NCBI GenBank assembly: GCA_949751835.1
Contig: CATKHK010000039.1
Coordinates: 124,001-188,000 of the forward strand
Direction: 5' to 3'
DNA: 64,000 bases
From: Blepharisma japonicum
Lineage: Eukaryota > Ciliophora > Heterotrichea > Heterotrichida > Blepharismidae
Part shown: positions 34,081 to 43,352 of the stretch, piece by piece
Layout: every line of letters begins with the position of its first letter
Numbering within the stretch: position 1 is the first letter of the stretch
The notes under the pieces: generated by a model
What the model saw: the letters and a program-made list of their open reading frames with translations, nothing else
Databases searched by the model: none
What the model was told of the DNA's origin: nothing
Position numbers and translations under genes: made by a program

Positions 34081-34633
34081 TCTCTTTCTAATTACTTATA
34101 TATTATTTACCTTTGCTTTAATGTATATGTTTATAAGCACTTCTATATATTAAGTTTAATTAAAATAAGAACAATTGAGAGCTTTTTGAGAGCTTGTTTA
34201 CTATTATTCTTTGTATAGTGCGATATCTTATGGATGTCTCTAATAGAGCTTAAGGTGCTTTTATGCGATATTCACACCATTCTTTTTATATCATTTTTTA
34301 TTTAATTCATGTTAAAAATATTAGTCAAATATCTCACTATTAAAGCCAAAACTATGATTAATATGCTTAATTTGCATTTAAATCCACTATCTCTTATTTT
34401 TCGCTATCTTATCTCAATTTCATAAAGCTTAATCCAAATGCCAATTACCAGCCTGCATATGGCGTGTTGGGACTTGCAAGACATTTTTGTATTTTAATTT
34501 CACAACTGAGCTGAAAATTCCGCCAATCTGAACACAACAAGTCTAAATTTGTAAGCGTTCTATTTTATTTAAAAATTAAGTTTTAAAAATAATCAGATTT
34601 ATGGATACCTTTATTAGAATTAATTAAGTAATA
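34081..34633. other. intergenic, no gene seen
   Basis: 553 bp between two convergent genes with no convincing open frame on either strand, even with TGA as Trp. Most is AT-rich. The stretch around 34440-34550 is less AT-rich than the rest. Short direct repeats (GAGAGCTT at 34179 and again near 34190; TGCGATAT twice near 34220-34270) occur. Possible unannotated RNA gene or long 3' regions; nothing recognised. Confidence 0.4.
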
Positions 34634-35029
34634 TTAAGCAGGGAATGGGGATGTAAAAATAACTCTACAAGCTGCATCTTCTATATTGACATTCTCATTG
34701 ACTGAGACCTCTTTAAAAACTTGATTTTCAAGTGCTTCATCTATCTTGTATGTTGAGTCCTCTTCAAGAGATAAAAAGTGGCCAACATCAAAAGTGTTGC
34801 ATCTTTTCCTAGGGTGCTGCTGCTTCATCGATTCCCACATTTCTGTGTGGACTTTTTGTATGTGCCTGTTTAACCCTTTTTTGTATTTATAAGTTTTACC
34901 ACAAATATCACATATAAAACTTCTGAGAGAAGTATGAGAAATCATGTGCCTCTGAAGGAATTGCTTATTCTTGAACTTGGCTTGACATATCGAACAAACA
35001 AACGGGCGAATTTCGTTTAAAGAAGACAT
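34634..35029 (-). CDS. two-finger C2H2 zinc-finger protein
   Basis: 131 residues ending in TAA. Two adjacent C2H2 fingers near the start: F-V-C-x2-C-x12-H-x3-H, then F-I-C-x2-C-x12-H-x4-H, with a short S-L-R-S linker in place of the usual T-G-E-K-P. The rest is acidic and Asn-rich. Probably a nucleic-acid-binding protein. Confidence 0.88.
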   Translation of the reverse strand: MSSLNEIRPFVCSICQAKFKNKQFLQRHMISHTSLRSFICDICGKTYKYKKGLNRHIQKVHTEMWESMKQQHPRKRCNTFDVGHFLSLEEDSTYKIDEALENQVFKEVSVNENVNIEDAACRVIFTSPFPA

Positions 35030-35287
35030 ATTTATACTTAAAATTGAATTTTAGAGGAATCTAATGACACCATCTTTTATAATCAATTTTTAAATAATTC
35101 TCAATTAAAGAACTCAAATCCTGAGCTCATTCAAGTGTAATTTTTATAAAATAGAAGTTCTTTACATTAAATATTAAAATATTAAAGTCGAAAAATCTTA
35201 ATTAAGTATTTAATTTTGCTATAGAATGTACCTAGGTTCTTTAATCATTTAATTTCTTTAATTTATTAAAACCTTGTTAATTTGTGA

Positions 35288-36262
35288 TTAGCCTTTAACT
35301 TCTTCTTGCTCCTTCACCCACTTTTCCCTGGCATCTAAAATTTTCTTGGCTCCTTCTTTAAATCTATCTATATTATAGTCTATCAGATGATGTCTTTCAA
35401 AGTTATCATCTTTCACCAAGCACACAAGTGCTAATAAATGTTCCACTTCCCTTAAATACAGTGTTAGCCCAGTATCTAATCTAATAACTGATGTGCTTTT
35501 CCCATCAAATGCATTGTTGAAATTTTCGTCTTCTCCTACTCCATAAATGCATGAGACATCAATAACGACATCAATCATATCTGAGCACAACTCATATGAA
35601 ATCAAATCCACTGGTGTCGAATCCGTGGCAATATAAAGTTTGCTAATTACATCAAACACATAAACCTTGTCAATTCTGCAGTGGCTCATCAAAATATCTA
35701 ACAGGTTTTGCATATGTCCCACTCCTGGGGTTATTTTCTGTATGCATTTGCTCATAGCTTCAAAAATGCTCAAATCATAAATGCTAGTCAAATGAAAGCT
35801 TGGCTCAGGCAGCTTTCTTTCAGTTGTATCAAACCTTACAATTTCTGAGACTTCATTAAGTACTCCCAGCTTTACATCATCATTTACAAACATATCCCCG
35901 TCGATTTTGTGACAAAACACCTCTATTTTGCAGTGGGGATTAAAGCTATAAACTTCACTCATCAAACTTACTAGCTTTTCCAGTGACTTATTATATGGCT
36001 CATCCTGAGCATCTAGCACATATATGATCATAGCAGAGTCCTGCAGGAACCTTCTCTCTAGAGATGTCATCTGGGAGATCTCAAAAGTACCTGGGAAATC
36101 AAGAATTGTGCATCTAGTGTATGGATTATTTTGGATTTTCACTTCATCAACCCTCGTTGTGCTTTCAATGAATAAGGTTTCATTGGGGGACATTTTCTGA
36201 AAAACTACTTTTAAAATTGAGGATTTTCCTACTCGCTTGCTTCCAAGAACAGCTATGTTCAT
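35288..36262 (-). CDS. RagC/D (Gtr2-like) GTPase
   Basis: 324 residues ending in TAA. The G1 region is G-S-K-R-V-G-K-S-S, followed by K-V-V-F-Q-K-M-S-P-N-E-T-L-F-I-E-S-T, the hallmark of RagC/RagD/Gtr2. The G3 motif is D-F-P-G, and H-K-I-D replaces N-K-x-D, as in RagC. The C-terminal roadblock-like half holds I-A-T-D-S-T-P-V-D and C-S-D-M-I-D-V-V-I-D-V-S, also Rag-specific. With RagA it should signal amino-acid status to TORC1 on lysosomes. It is divergent from the next gene, with only 27 bp between start codons. Confidence 0.93.
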   Translation of the reverse strand: MNIAVLGSKRVGKSSILKVVFQKMSPNETLFIESTTRVDEVKIQNNPYTRCTILDFPGTFEISQMTSLERRFLQDSAMIIYVLDAQDEPYNKSLEKLVSLMSEVYSFNPHCKIEVFCHKIDGDMFVNDDVKLGVLNEVSEIVRFDTTERKLPEPSFHLTSIYDLSIFEAMSKCIQKITPGVGHMQNLLDILMSHCRIDKVYVFDVISKLYIATDSTPVDLISYELCSDMIDVVIDVSCIYGVGEDENFNNAFDGKSTSVIRLDTGLTLYLREVEHLLALVCLVKDDNFERHHLIDYNIDRFKEGAKKILDAREKWVKEQEEVKG

Positions 36263-36289
36263 ATTTATTGTTCAACTTGGAAAAGATAA
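36263..36289. promoter_or_regulatory. 27-bp divergent start-to-start spacer
   Basis: The ATGs of the RagC/D gene (minus) and the methyltransferase gene (plus) are separated by only 27 bp. Any shared promoter must lie here or inside the coding regions. Confidence 0.45.
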
Positions 36290-36979
36290 ATGGAAGGGAA
36301 GATAGTTCATATGGGGCAAGATGATACGAGCTTAGTGGATTTTTATGATGTGAGGTATGTTCATGACCCTGTGCTGTTGCTTGATGATTTGACCAAAGGG
36401 ATAATTAGGATTAATCAGGATTGGAAATTAGGAATATGTGGACAGCTTTGGGATGCCTCGTATGTTGTGTCGAGGTTTATAAAGGATATTGATTTTAGAG
36501 CGAAAAAAGTACTTGAATTAGGAGCTGGGACTGCATTACCTTCGATTATTGCATGCATTGGAGGAGGAGAAGTATATACAACTGATATCATGCCAGGACT
36601 GAAATTATCTGAACAAAATTTAGAAGAAAATAAAGAATTATTTACAGGATCATATTCTGTAAGTGAACTTGATTGAAGAAATGAAGAACAAAGAGAATTT
36701 CTGAAGGCAAGGGAATATGATTATATAGTGTTTTCTGATTTATTTTATTTACCAGTAATTGATTATTAGTCACTTGCAAATGATTTTTGCAACACACTAC
36801 ATTATCTGTGCTCTGAAAAAACTCAAGTGATAATGACTTACAAATTCAGAGTTTCTCACACTATTAATCCATACTTAGAAGGATTACAGTCAAGATTTGA
36901 GTTTCAATATAATGATGAATTCGTTAGATCAGTTCATAATTGCAGCGCAATTAGGCTCGCATTATTAAGGAAAATCTAA
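36290..36979 (+). CDS. METTL21-type (methyltransferase family 16) protein
   Basis: Exons 36290-36754 and 36770-36979 give 224 residues ending in TAA. The family-16 signature G-Q-L-W-D-A-S-Y-V-V precedes motif I, V-L-E-L-G-A-G-T-A-L-P-S-I; then come Y-T-T-D and a D-L-F-Y-L-P motif in place of the D-x-x-Y post-I motif. These enzymes methylate lysines in chaperones or translation factors; the substrate here is unknown. One Trp is TGA (D-W-R-N near residue 129). Confidence 0.85.
36755..36769 (+). other. 15-nt intron (family-16 methyltransferase)
   Basis: GTAATTGATTATTAG, phase 0, so the final TAG is an in-frame stop if unspliced. It is the only intron here without A at position 10 (T there; A at 8 and 11). 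Confidence 0.9.
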
Positions 36980-37145
36980 GATATTCTTATTTAATTTAAA
37001 TTAATATTCCTAATAATTTTATAATAATTAAAAATAGTAAGGTTAATTAAAATATAATTCTAATAATAACTTTGAAGTATTATCATTTTTTTATATTTGT
37101 TGAAGATTTATTAAGATTCTTAATCTTGAAGAATTTGCTTTATTT

Positions 37146-37481
37146 TTATATTATCTTGTTGGAACTCCCTTTGCCTTTTTCAATTGCATGATATCTATCT
37201 CTTAGTTCTTCAAGTTCTTTATCAATCCTTTCGAGCTCGGTCTCTAACTCTCTCGCTTGCCTTGTTTCTCCTCTATCAATTGCCCAATCTATGTGGTATA
37301 CAAGATCAGCTCTCATCTTCCTCAAATTTTCATATTTGTCATCAATTTCATCAAGCAGTTGCTGATTTCTTCTGTAGTTCTGGTATCGAGGATATACAGT
37401 TGTGGAAGCAATCCATATCATCACCAAAATGAAGGCAATCCAAGGACCAAATCTGATTATGAAATCGATCATTTTATGCAA
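37146..37481 (-). CDS. small single-pass membrane coiled-coil protein
   Basis: 111 residues ending in TAA. One hydrophobic segment (about residues 6-30) is followed by a long charged helix with heptad-like Leu/Tyr spacing up to residue 98. It is probably a tail-out single-pass membrane protein; no family recognised. Confidence 0.7.
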   Translation of the reverse strand: MHKMIDFIIRFGPWIAFILVMIWIASTTVYPRYQNYRRNQQLLDEIDDKYENLRKMRADLVYHIDWAIDRGETRQARELETELERIDKELEELRDRYHAIEKGKGSSNKII

Positions 37482-37646
37482 TAATTTATATTAAAAGGGA
37501 TATGATTTTATTAATATAATAAAAATTCTGGATCTTCTACCTTGACAAATTAATAAAAATTATTTTACTTAATTGCTTTGAGGGTCATTTAATTGTTTAT
37601 ATTTCTAATAATTTCTAACCTTATATAGTAAATCTTCATTATTATC

Positions 37647-38528
37647 TTAAAATGATGGATGTGGAAGGCGAACCTTCATAGGCTGCGTGGCCATCATATC
37701 TTTGAAAGTTCCAAGTTTGGCTACTTGGTCTCGAGATGCAGTTCCAATCTTGGGATTTGGGGCGGTCTTCTTTTTCGACGAAATTTGAGTACCACAGGCA
37801 ACACTATGAGTATCATAAGTTTGATGCCTGGTCACTGACTTCGCAGTTTTTCCTATTTTTTCAGAGTTTCCAAATGTTCATGTAGGAGGATCTTTATGGA
37901 CACTTGTATATGATGAGCTTTCAGGTGCGTATCTTCCTGGTCCTACAATTCCAGGTGTCGAAACTTGATTTTGCAAAACTGAGCCATTAGGATTTACTCT
38001 TCTTGCGCCTAGTGTATATTTTGGAGCAGTTTTTACTTCTGGCCTTAGAGGAGGATAATACTGAGGGCCAGGAGTTCCTTGAATTTCAGGAGGAGGCATC
38101 CTGGACTCAGTCCCAAATTTGGTATTGCCATAAGATGTTTTAGTGTATATTTTTGATTTAATTGGATCAGTAAACGTATCTTGGATATCATAATGATAAT
38201 AATGCTGGGATTTTCCTAAAGTAACTCTTTTATCTTTACCAAATGAAAAATTAGGTAAAGTTTTAAAATTGACGTTGTCTTTAACTTCATATTTCGGGCC
38301 TGGGCCATTCTTGCAAGGCTGGCCGTTAAGCTCTTCAGAATAAAAAACTTTCTGTAACTGATCACGGGTTCCTGTACCAAAACTAAAAACAGGAGCTGAT
38401 TTTTCATCTGCTAATGGCAATTTTCCAAAAGAAGTGTGAGCTGCTGGTGAATCCAATGCATTAGCAATCATTATGCTAGTCAGCTGCGCTGGCAGTGTTT
38501 TTGCTGCTTTTGACTTTTCTTCCTCCAT
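37647..38528 (-). CDS. STPGR/ODF3 (SHIPPO-like) axonemal protein
   Basis: 293 residues ending in TAA. Recurrent Pro-Gly-rich motifs, N-G-P-G-P-K-Y, G-T-P-G-P-Q-Y-Y and V-G-P-G-R-Y, alternate with F-S-F-G-x-G and Y-T-L-G-A-R, as in sperm-tail PG-rich repeat proteins. In cilia these are microtubule inner proteins. One Trp is TGA. Divergent from the twin-Cys gene, with 80 bp between starts. Confidence 0.85.
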
Positions 38529-38608
38529 TTATTTAAATAGAATTTTCTTTTCAAACTTATTGAAGTGCATTAAATTTAAGCAAATCCTGCCTAAGAGAAT
38601 ATAAAAAT

Positions 38609-38867
38609 ATGGATATCCTTTACAAGCCTCCAATGAACCAAGAACTCGAGTGCAAGATGCTCGAAAAGAACTATGTGACTTGTCTCCATGAAAAGAGTGT
38701 GAAAGATGTGGATGTACCAATGAAATGCAATGTGGAAAGAGTAAATTTTATAGTAGATTCTTTGGTTTAACGTAGATTGTCCTACTCGCTATGAGAGATT
38801 TACAACTCCTGAAGGACTGAAGTCTGCTTATGAAGATTGGAAGAAAGGCACCTATGATGAAGCTTAA
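38609..38867 (+). CDS. small twin-cysteine protein, probably mitochondrial
   Basis: Exons 38609-38740 and 38757-38867 give 80 residues ending in TAA. The protein has C-x9-C (Cys15 to Cys25) and C-x11-C (Cys41 to Cys53), like CHCH-type intermembrane-space proteins and small respiratory-complex subunits (COX6B, NDUFB7-like). It keeps hydrophobic/aromatic spacing (I-L-W-F-N-V) and a charged C-terminus with P-T-R-Y-E-R-F. Without the 16-nt intron the frame shifts and stops after 54 codons, so the gene is easy to miss. Family assignment is only by pattern. Confidence 0.7.
38741..38756 (+). other. 16-nt intron (twin-Cys gene)
   Basis: GTAAATTTTATAGTAG, phase 0. Removal is required to shift into the frame of I-L-W-F-N-V-D-C-P. 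A shorter 13-nt AG would not restore the frame. Confidence 0.85.
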
Positions 38868-39121
38868 TTTTAGCTTAACTAGCATTGGTTAAAACAATAG
38901 TAATCTTATTCAAGCTTTTCTATTTTTTAAGCTTAAATTAAGCTATTTGTAAGGTAACATAGCGAAAATCTTGATTTTTCTTCTGCTTAATTGCAAATTC
39001 AAGCTAAAATCTAAAAATTCATGAATTCCTCTTACGACATCTGGCTCAAAGAAATTAAAGCACAATAAATTTATTATAGTTAATCCAATTTAAATACTAT
39101 CATTTCCATATCTTAAATTCA

Positions 39122-39628
39122 TTAGAATCCACTCGCTCTCAAAAAATCAGCTAAAGATTCAACCCTTTCATTCGTCAATCCTGCATTTTGTACAAATGGG
39201 TACTCCGTTTCAGATGTAACAATAGAATTATCATCATAGCTCGCAAATATTATACACAAGTTCGTCATGCATGCACAAGCTCCCCCCAATCTTCCTCTAA
39301 GATACATACTGTTTGCGTCTGCGTCATACCTCACAACTAAATATTTTTTGTTTGTTATTCTAATTCCTGCTTTATTTGGTGGCTTACCATAATGATTCAT
39401 CGTATAAACCAGATTTGCAGCCTCATTATAATAGATCCTTTCAGAATATTTGAAATCTTCATCTGGAATATCCAATTTGTAGTTCAAAAGCCTAAAATTA
39501 GGAGTGCAAGCTCATATAGACCCATCAAACTTGGACAATATTGCACAAGAATTACAACAATTATCATATTTCGTGGTCTCTGTCCGCTTTTGCAATAGTC
39601 AATTATCAATATAAGCTTCCCATGCCAT
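39122..39628 (-). CDS. PFN: profilin
   Basis: 168 residues ending in TAA; it opens M-A-W-E-A-Y-I-D-N-W-L, the profilin N-terminal helix that binds poly-proline, with the second Trp being TGA. The middle has S-I-W-A-C (again TGA) and the C-terminus has V-E-S-L-A-D-F-L-R-A-S-G-F, the classic helix. It is somewhat longer than animal profilins, with an insert around residues 14-30. It binds actin monomers. Confidence 0.92.
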
Positions 39629-39681
39629 AAATTTCTACTAAAATATAAATATCTCCTTAATTAGACAAAATAAATATTTAT

Positions 39682-40638
39682 TTAGTTAACTGAAAATCCA
39701 AGGACAACTCGGAAGATTGATGAGAAGTTTTGTCCAGCAGTTAAGAAGTCTCCTTTAGCGAAAGCCTTTTCCATATTTGCAATGTATCCTTTGATTGCCA
39801 TTTCATTGCTGAAGTAAAGGAATAAACTGTGGCTGAAGTTGACTGGCTCTTTAAGTCCTTGGATGTCGTTAATTAAAAGTTCAATATTGCATTTGTTGTA
39901 GCTTGCCATAACTTGGGTGTTGAAAATGGTCAACATGGCTGGGACGTTGTTGCATGAGGTGAAGCTGAATTTTAAGCATTTGTCAATCATTGCGTCTACG
40001 TTATCATAAGCAGCTCTGATAGCCTTTGTGTCATTGTAACAGTTAGAGAGTGGAGTTGGAGTCTTTTGGAATCCAAGAGCCAACCCTAAAACGAAGTCAC
40101 AAAAGTCGTGGGCGAATGGGGTAAGGGAGTTTTCAACAAAGTTTACTTTGAGCATGGCATCTGCAGCTGGTTCAAAAATCATTCCGAAGAGGGTTCCGAA
40201 CTCGGTTCCAGCTTGGGAGTAGTTTTCTTGGCCGATAAGGTCAACAGTGCTTTGAATTTTGGCCTGGATTTCGCTGTATTGGCTGACTACTTTGTCGAGG
40301 ATTTCTTCAGTGCCAAATCTTTCAATGCTGTCAGATACAGCACTGGTGAAAGCACTAATATCGCAGTCGTTGAAGAATGCTTGGAATTCTGCGCTTGACA
40401 TCACAATGTCAAGGTAGAGTTTTTGGATGGAGGCATAATCGCTGAAATCGGAGAAGAGTTTGATTATGCGGGTAAATAGGGCATCTTGCTCGTCAAGGCT
40501 AAGGCAGTTGTCGTTATTAACCGCTGAGCCAGTAAAGGCAGTATGGGCTGCATCTAAAAAGTCCTTGACAGGGTCCAATGGGAGTGCTTGGGAAAATGTG
40601 CCTAGTGTCACAAGAAGAATTAAAGCAACAGCTTTCAT
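39682..40638 (-). CDS. secreted protein of unknown family
   Basis: 318 residues ending in TAA. A clear signal peptide (M-K-A-V-A-L-I-L-L-V-T-L-G-T-F, cleavage near S-Q-A-L-P at 19-20) precedes an all-alpha-looking chain with roughly eight cysteines and several N-x-S/T sites. No TGA and no Trp codons were noticed, and its G+C is visibly higher than its neighbours, as in highly expressed genes. Likely secreted or a granule/vacuole protein. Function not recognised. Confidence 0.75.
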   Translation of the reverse strand: MKAVALILLVTLGTFSQALPLDPVKDFLDAAHTAFTGSAVNNDNCLSLDEQDALFTRIIKLFSDFSDYASIQKLYLDIVMSSAEFQAFFNDCDISAFTSAVSDSIERFGTEEILDKVVSQYSEIQAKIQSTVDLIGQENYSQAGTEFGTLFGMIFEPAADAMLKVNFVENSLTPFAHDFCDFVLGLALGFQKTPTPLSNCYNDTKAIRAAYDNVDAMIDKCLKFSFTSCNNVPAMLTIFNTQVMASYNKCNIELLINDIQGLKEPVNFSHSLFLYFSNEMAIKGYIANMEKAFAKGDFLTAGQNFSSIFRVVLGFSVN

Positions 40639-41182
40639 TTTATAAAAGGGATAATAAAGATGAAAAGAAATCTTTGATAAAATGAAAATAAGTCATGTAT
40701 TTTTAAATCGTGTGAGTAAAAATTAAAGAATGAACAAATTAAGGCAGAGTCTTAGAAGTAACCACATATTTTAAATGGGAATATGGGGTATTGCATGAAG
40801 GTTCAGTTTATTTTCTGATGTTTTCTAATTTCTCCACAAAATAGATGCAGTTTGAGAAGCTTGTTGAAGTTCAAGAAATTTAAAAGTTTCTTGCATGGAC
40901 ATGTTGATATGATGATGTCACCAATTTATTGGTTAAATATTTTTATCAGATTTGAATAAAAATTGGAAACTGTGGATAGTGAAGAAATTTTATTTAACTG
41001 CAATAATTATATGAAAAAATGATTCATTATTAAATTAAATTTTATATTTCGAGTATATGATGCTACTTCTTTTATATACTGACGCTTAATAAAGGTTATT
41101 TTAATATGAGTTATATAATAATATATAAGCTTGGCTAACCAACTTCACAAATAATCCAAATTATATAAATAACTTAGCTCTT
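40639..41182. other. intergenic, no gene seen
   Basis: 544 bp, AT-rich, with only very short open frames on either strand (longest noticed about 26 codons, minus strand near 40900). No tRNA or repeat seen. Confidence 0.4.
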
Positions 41183-42160
41183 TTACATCATAAGTCTCTT
41201 TACCCTTGACCTTTTTGTATTTTGGCTCCTTATTTTTCTTAAAGAATTAAATTCAATTGCAAATCTGTGAGGTTCAAGCTTTATGAATTTAGAAATGCTT
41301 TCGATATCATTAAGTTTATTTGGAGTATTAAATTCAGGAGAAGATACTGTTGGCTCTAAGTTAAAAAGGTTTGCAAAGGTGGGGTCAAATTTGTGCTGCT
41401 TTACTGGAACTTTAGATGCAAATGATATGTTTGTGGTTGATGTTATTATCTTGGATCCTTCGATAGCTGAATCATTATTTTCTATTTCATTTTCTGAAGT
41501 ATCTAAATTTGCTTTAGATTTTCGGATACTGAAAACTGGTCTTCTTATAGACTGCTTGGTAGAAGCTAGGGATGGTGTTTCTGCTTTTGATCTTACTTCA
41601 TATGTTCTATCAGAAGAGAGCGGTATGAACTCATGAGTACTTTTTTCGCTTATTAGTGGGTAAATTTGCCTTATTGCACTAGTTTCTAGAGGTTTTATGA
41701 TTTCAGGTTTTTTCCTATCGAAATTTAATAATTGAATTGACTTCATACCGCTATCTTCTGAAATCTTTTTGACAATATCAATCGGTTTCTTTTGCAAATC
41801 AATAGAAAGATCAGGGAAATTATTCGGTATTCTTAAGTCTTTAGAGCCAATTCTAGACCGGTGAAATGAGTTGCAAGATCTCATATTCGGTGAGCTTGAT
41901 TCTGATCGCGTAATATGCTTCGTTTTTCTCGTTTCCGATTTCAAAACTGGCAGCTTAATACGCGATATATGAGAAGAGTAAGGGTTTGATTTCCTGATAT
42001 TTCCTTTAATTTTTAAATCAGCCGATGAATTCGATAGCTGTGAAATAAGAGGTGTCTGGCTATGCTTATTTGGAATAATTTTAGGTGGATTGAACTCCAG
42101 CTCCTTTTTCGAAATTTTCATGTGTCGTTCTACTGTTAGAAGACTGCTTTGCTGCTTCAT
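41183..42160 (-). CDS. unknown disordered Ser/Lys-rich protein
   Basis: 325 residues ending in TAA. Rich in Ser, Lys, Ile and Asn with many S-P and S-x-R sites; the ends are basic (R-S-R-V-K-R-L-M-M). It reads in one frame with no Trp codon. Probably a phosphorylated scaffold or cytoskeletal linker. No family recognised. Divergent from the carrier gene. Confidence 0.65.
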   Translation of the reverse strand: MKQQSSLLTVERHMKISKKELEFNPPKIIPNKHSQTPLISQLSNSSADLKIKGNIRKSNPYSSHISRIKLPVLKSETRKTKHITRSESSSPNMRSCNSFHRSRIGSKDLRIPNNFPDLSIDLQKKPIDIVKKISEDSGMKSIQLLNFDRKKPEIIKPLETSAIRQIYPLISEKSTHEFIPLSSDRTYEVRSKAETPSLASTKQSIRRPVFSIRKSKANLDTSENEIENNDSAIEGSKIITSTTNISFASKVPVKQHKFDPTFANLFNLEPTVSSPEFNTPNKLNDIESISKFIKLEPHRFAIEFNSLRKIRSQNTKRSRVKRLMM

Positions 42161-42303
42161 AAATATTTTGCTATATTTGATATTCTTTAATTAAATAAAA
42201 CATTTTATAGAAAACAATCATAAACGCTATTTAGATCCAAAAACTTCTTTTAAGCTTATTAAGGACTTATATGGTAGAAATATATGATGAAAATTAATTA
42301 GAG

Positions 42304-43185
42304 ATGGAATTCACGGCAGGCATATGCGCAGGAGTGGCAATCACGCTATCAGGGCATCCCTTTGAGTAAACCCTAATCAGCACTATTAAAGTCAGAATGC
42401 AAACTGGTCATGTCCACAGTCTGTTCAAATGCATTAAAATCACATTACAAGCAGACGGGCTGCGCGGGTTTTATTATGGGGTGGCTGGACCTCTATGGTC
42501 TGTCCCAATAGTGAACGCAGTTATATTTGGAGCTTATGCCCAAGCAAACTCGTTTTTAGGCAATCAGAATAGTTTTTCGAATGGCATCCTTGCTGGGTCA
42601 TATGCAGGACTCGTCAATACAATAGTAGTCACTCCAATTGAGCTGATTAAGTGCAAAATGCAAGTCCAAAGCCATAACCAAGACATAGGAAGAGTTATTA
42701 AGTTCACAAACAGCTTTGAGTGCTTAAAGCATGTGCTTAGAACTGAAGGAATAAGAGGACTGTACGCTGGAAATGTCGCTGCAATATATAGAGAAATTCC
42801 TGCATATGCAGCGCAGTTTGCTGCATATGAAGGATGCAAGACAAGCTTGAAATGATTTTTAGGGAGAGATGAAATTCCGCTGTATTGGCTATTTCTTTCA
42901 GGGATGGTGGCGGGATTGAATTGCTGGATATGAAGCTATCCACAAGATATCATTAAAACTAGACTCCAAGTAGGCCATGAAGTACCGAGAGGGTGAGATG
43001 GAGGAGTTTATAGCATGGGAAAACTAATTTATCAAGAAAGCGGGCTTAAAGGATTTTGATTTGGTTTCTCTGCATGTGCAGTAAGAGCTGCATTAGCAAA
43101 TGGTTGCGGATTTCTCGCATATGAAATTTCCATGGAGCTCATTAAGCATCACTGGGCTAAGGATCCAATTATAAAAAATCATTAA
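42304..43185 (+). CDS. mitochondrial carrier (SLC25 family)
   Basis: Exons 42304-42365 and 42381-43185 give 288 residues ending in TAA. Three carrier repeats with P-x-(D/E)-x-(I/L)-K-x-(K/R) signatures: P-F-D-T-I-K-V-R (created by the splice), P-I-E-L-I-K-C-K and P-Q-D-I-I-K-T-R. Several Trp codons in the third repeat are TGA. The motif pattern is closest to the carnitine/acylcarnitine and ornithine carrier branch, but the substrate cannot be set. Inner mitochondrial membrane. Confidence 0.92.
42366..42380 (+). other. 15-nt intron (carrier)
   Basis: GTAAACCCTAATCAG, phase 2, ending CAG. Retention yields G-A-G then TAA. Splicing creates the carrier signature P-F-D-T-I-K-V-R. Confidence 0.93.
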
Positions 43186-43352
43186 TAACTTAAATTAACC
43201 TTTTTAAGCTAAAAATCATTTATTTCAATTTTTTGCAGCTTTATTAAGCTAGATCAGCCCATTTCTGCATATTTCATTCTAACTCTAATTAAATAAGCAA
43301 AATTATCATACCTCAAATCCTTAATTCTAATTGAGGATTTATATTTAAAAAC

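Noticed and set aside
39021-39068. 16-codon plus-strand ORF (M-N-S-S-Y-D-I-W) between the twin-Cys gene and profilin
   Set aside because: Too short, no homology recognised and no intron that extends it.
40900-41090. C/D box snoRNA candidate (ATGATGA near 40910 and CTGA near 41080)
   Set aside because: Boxes are about 160 nt apart with no terminal stem; in AT-rich sequence such matches are expected by chance.
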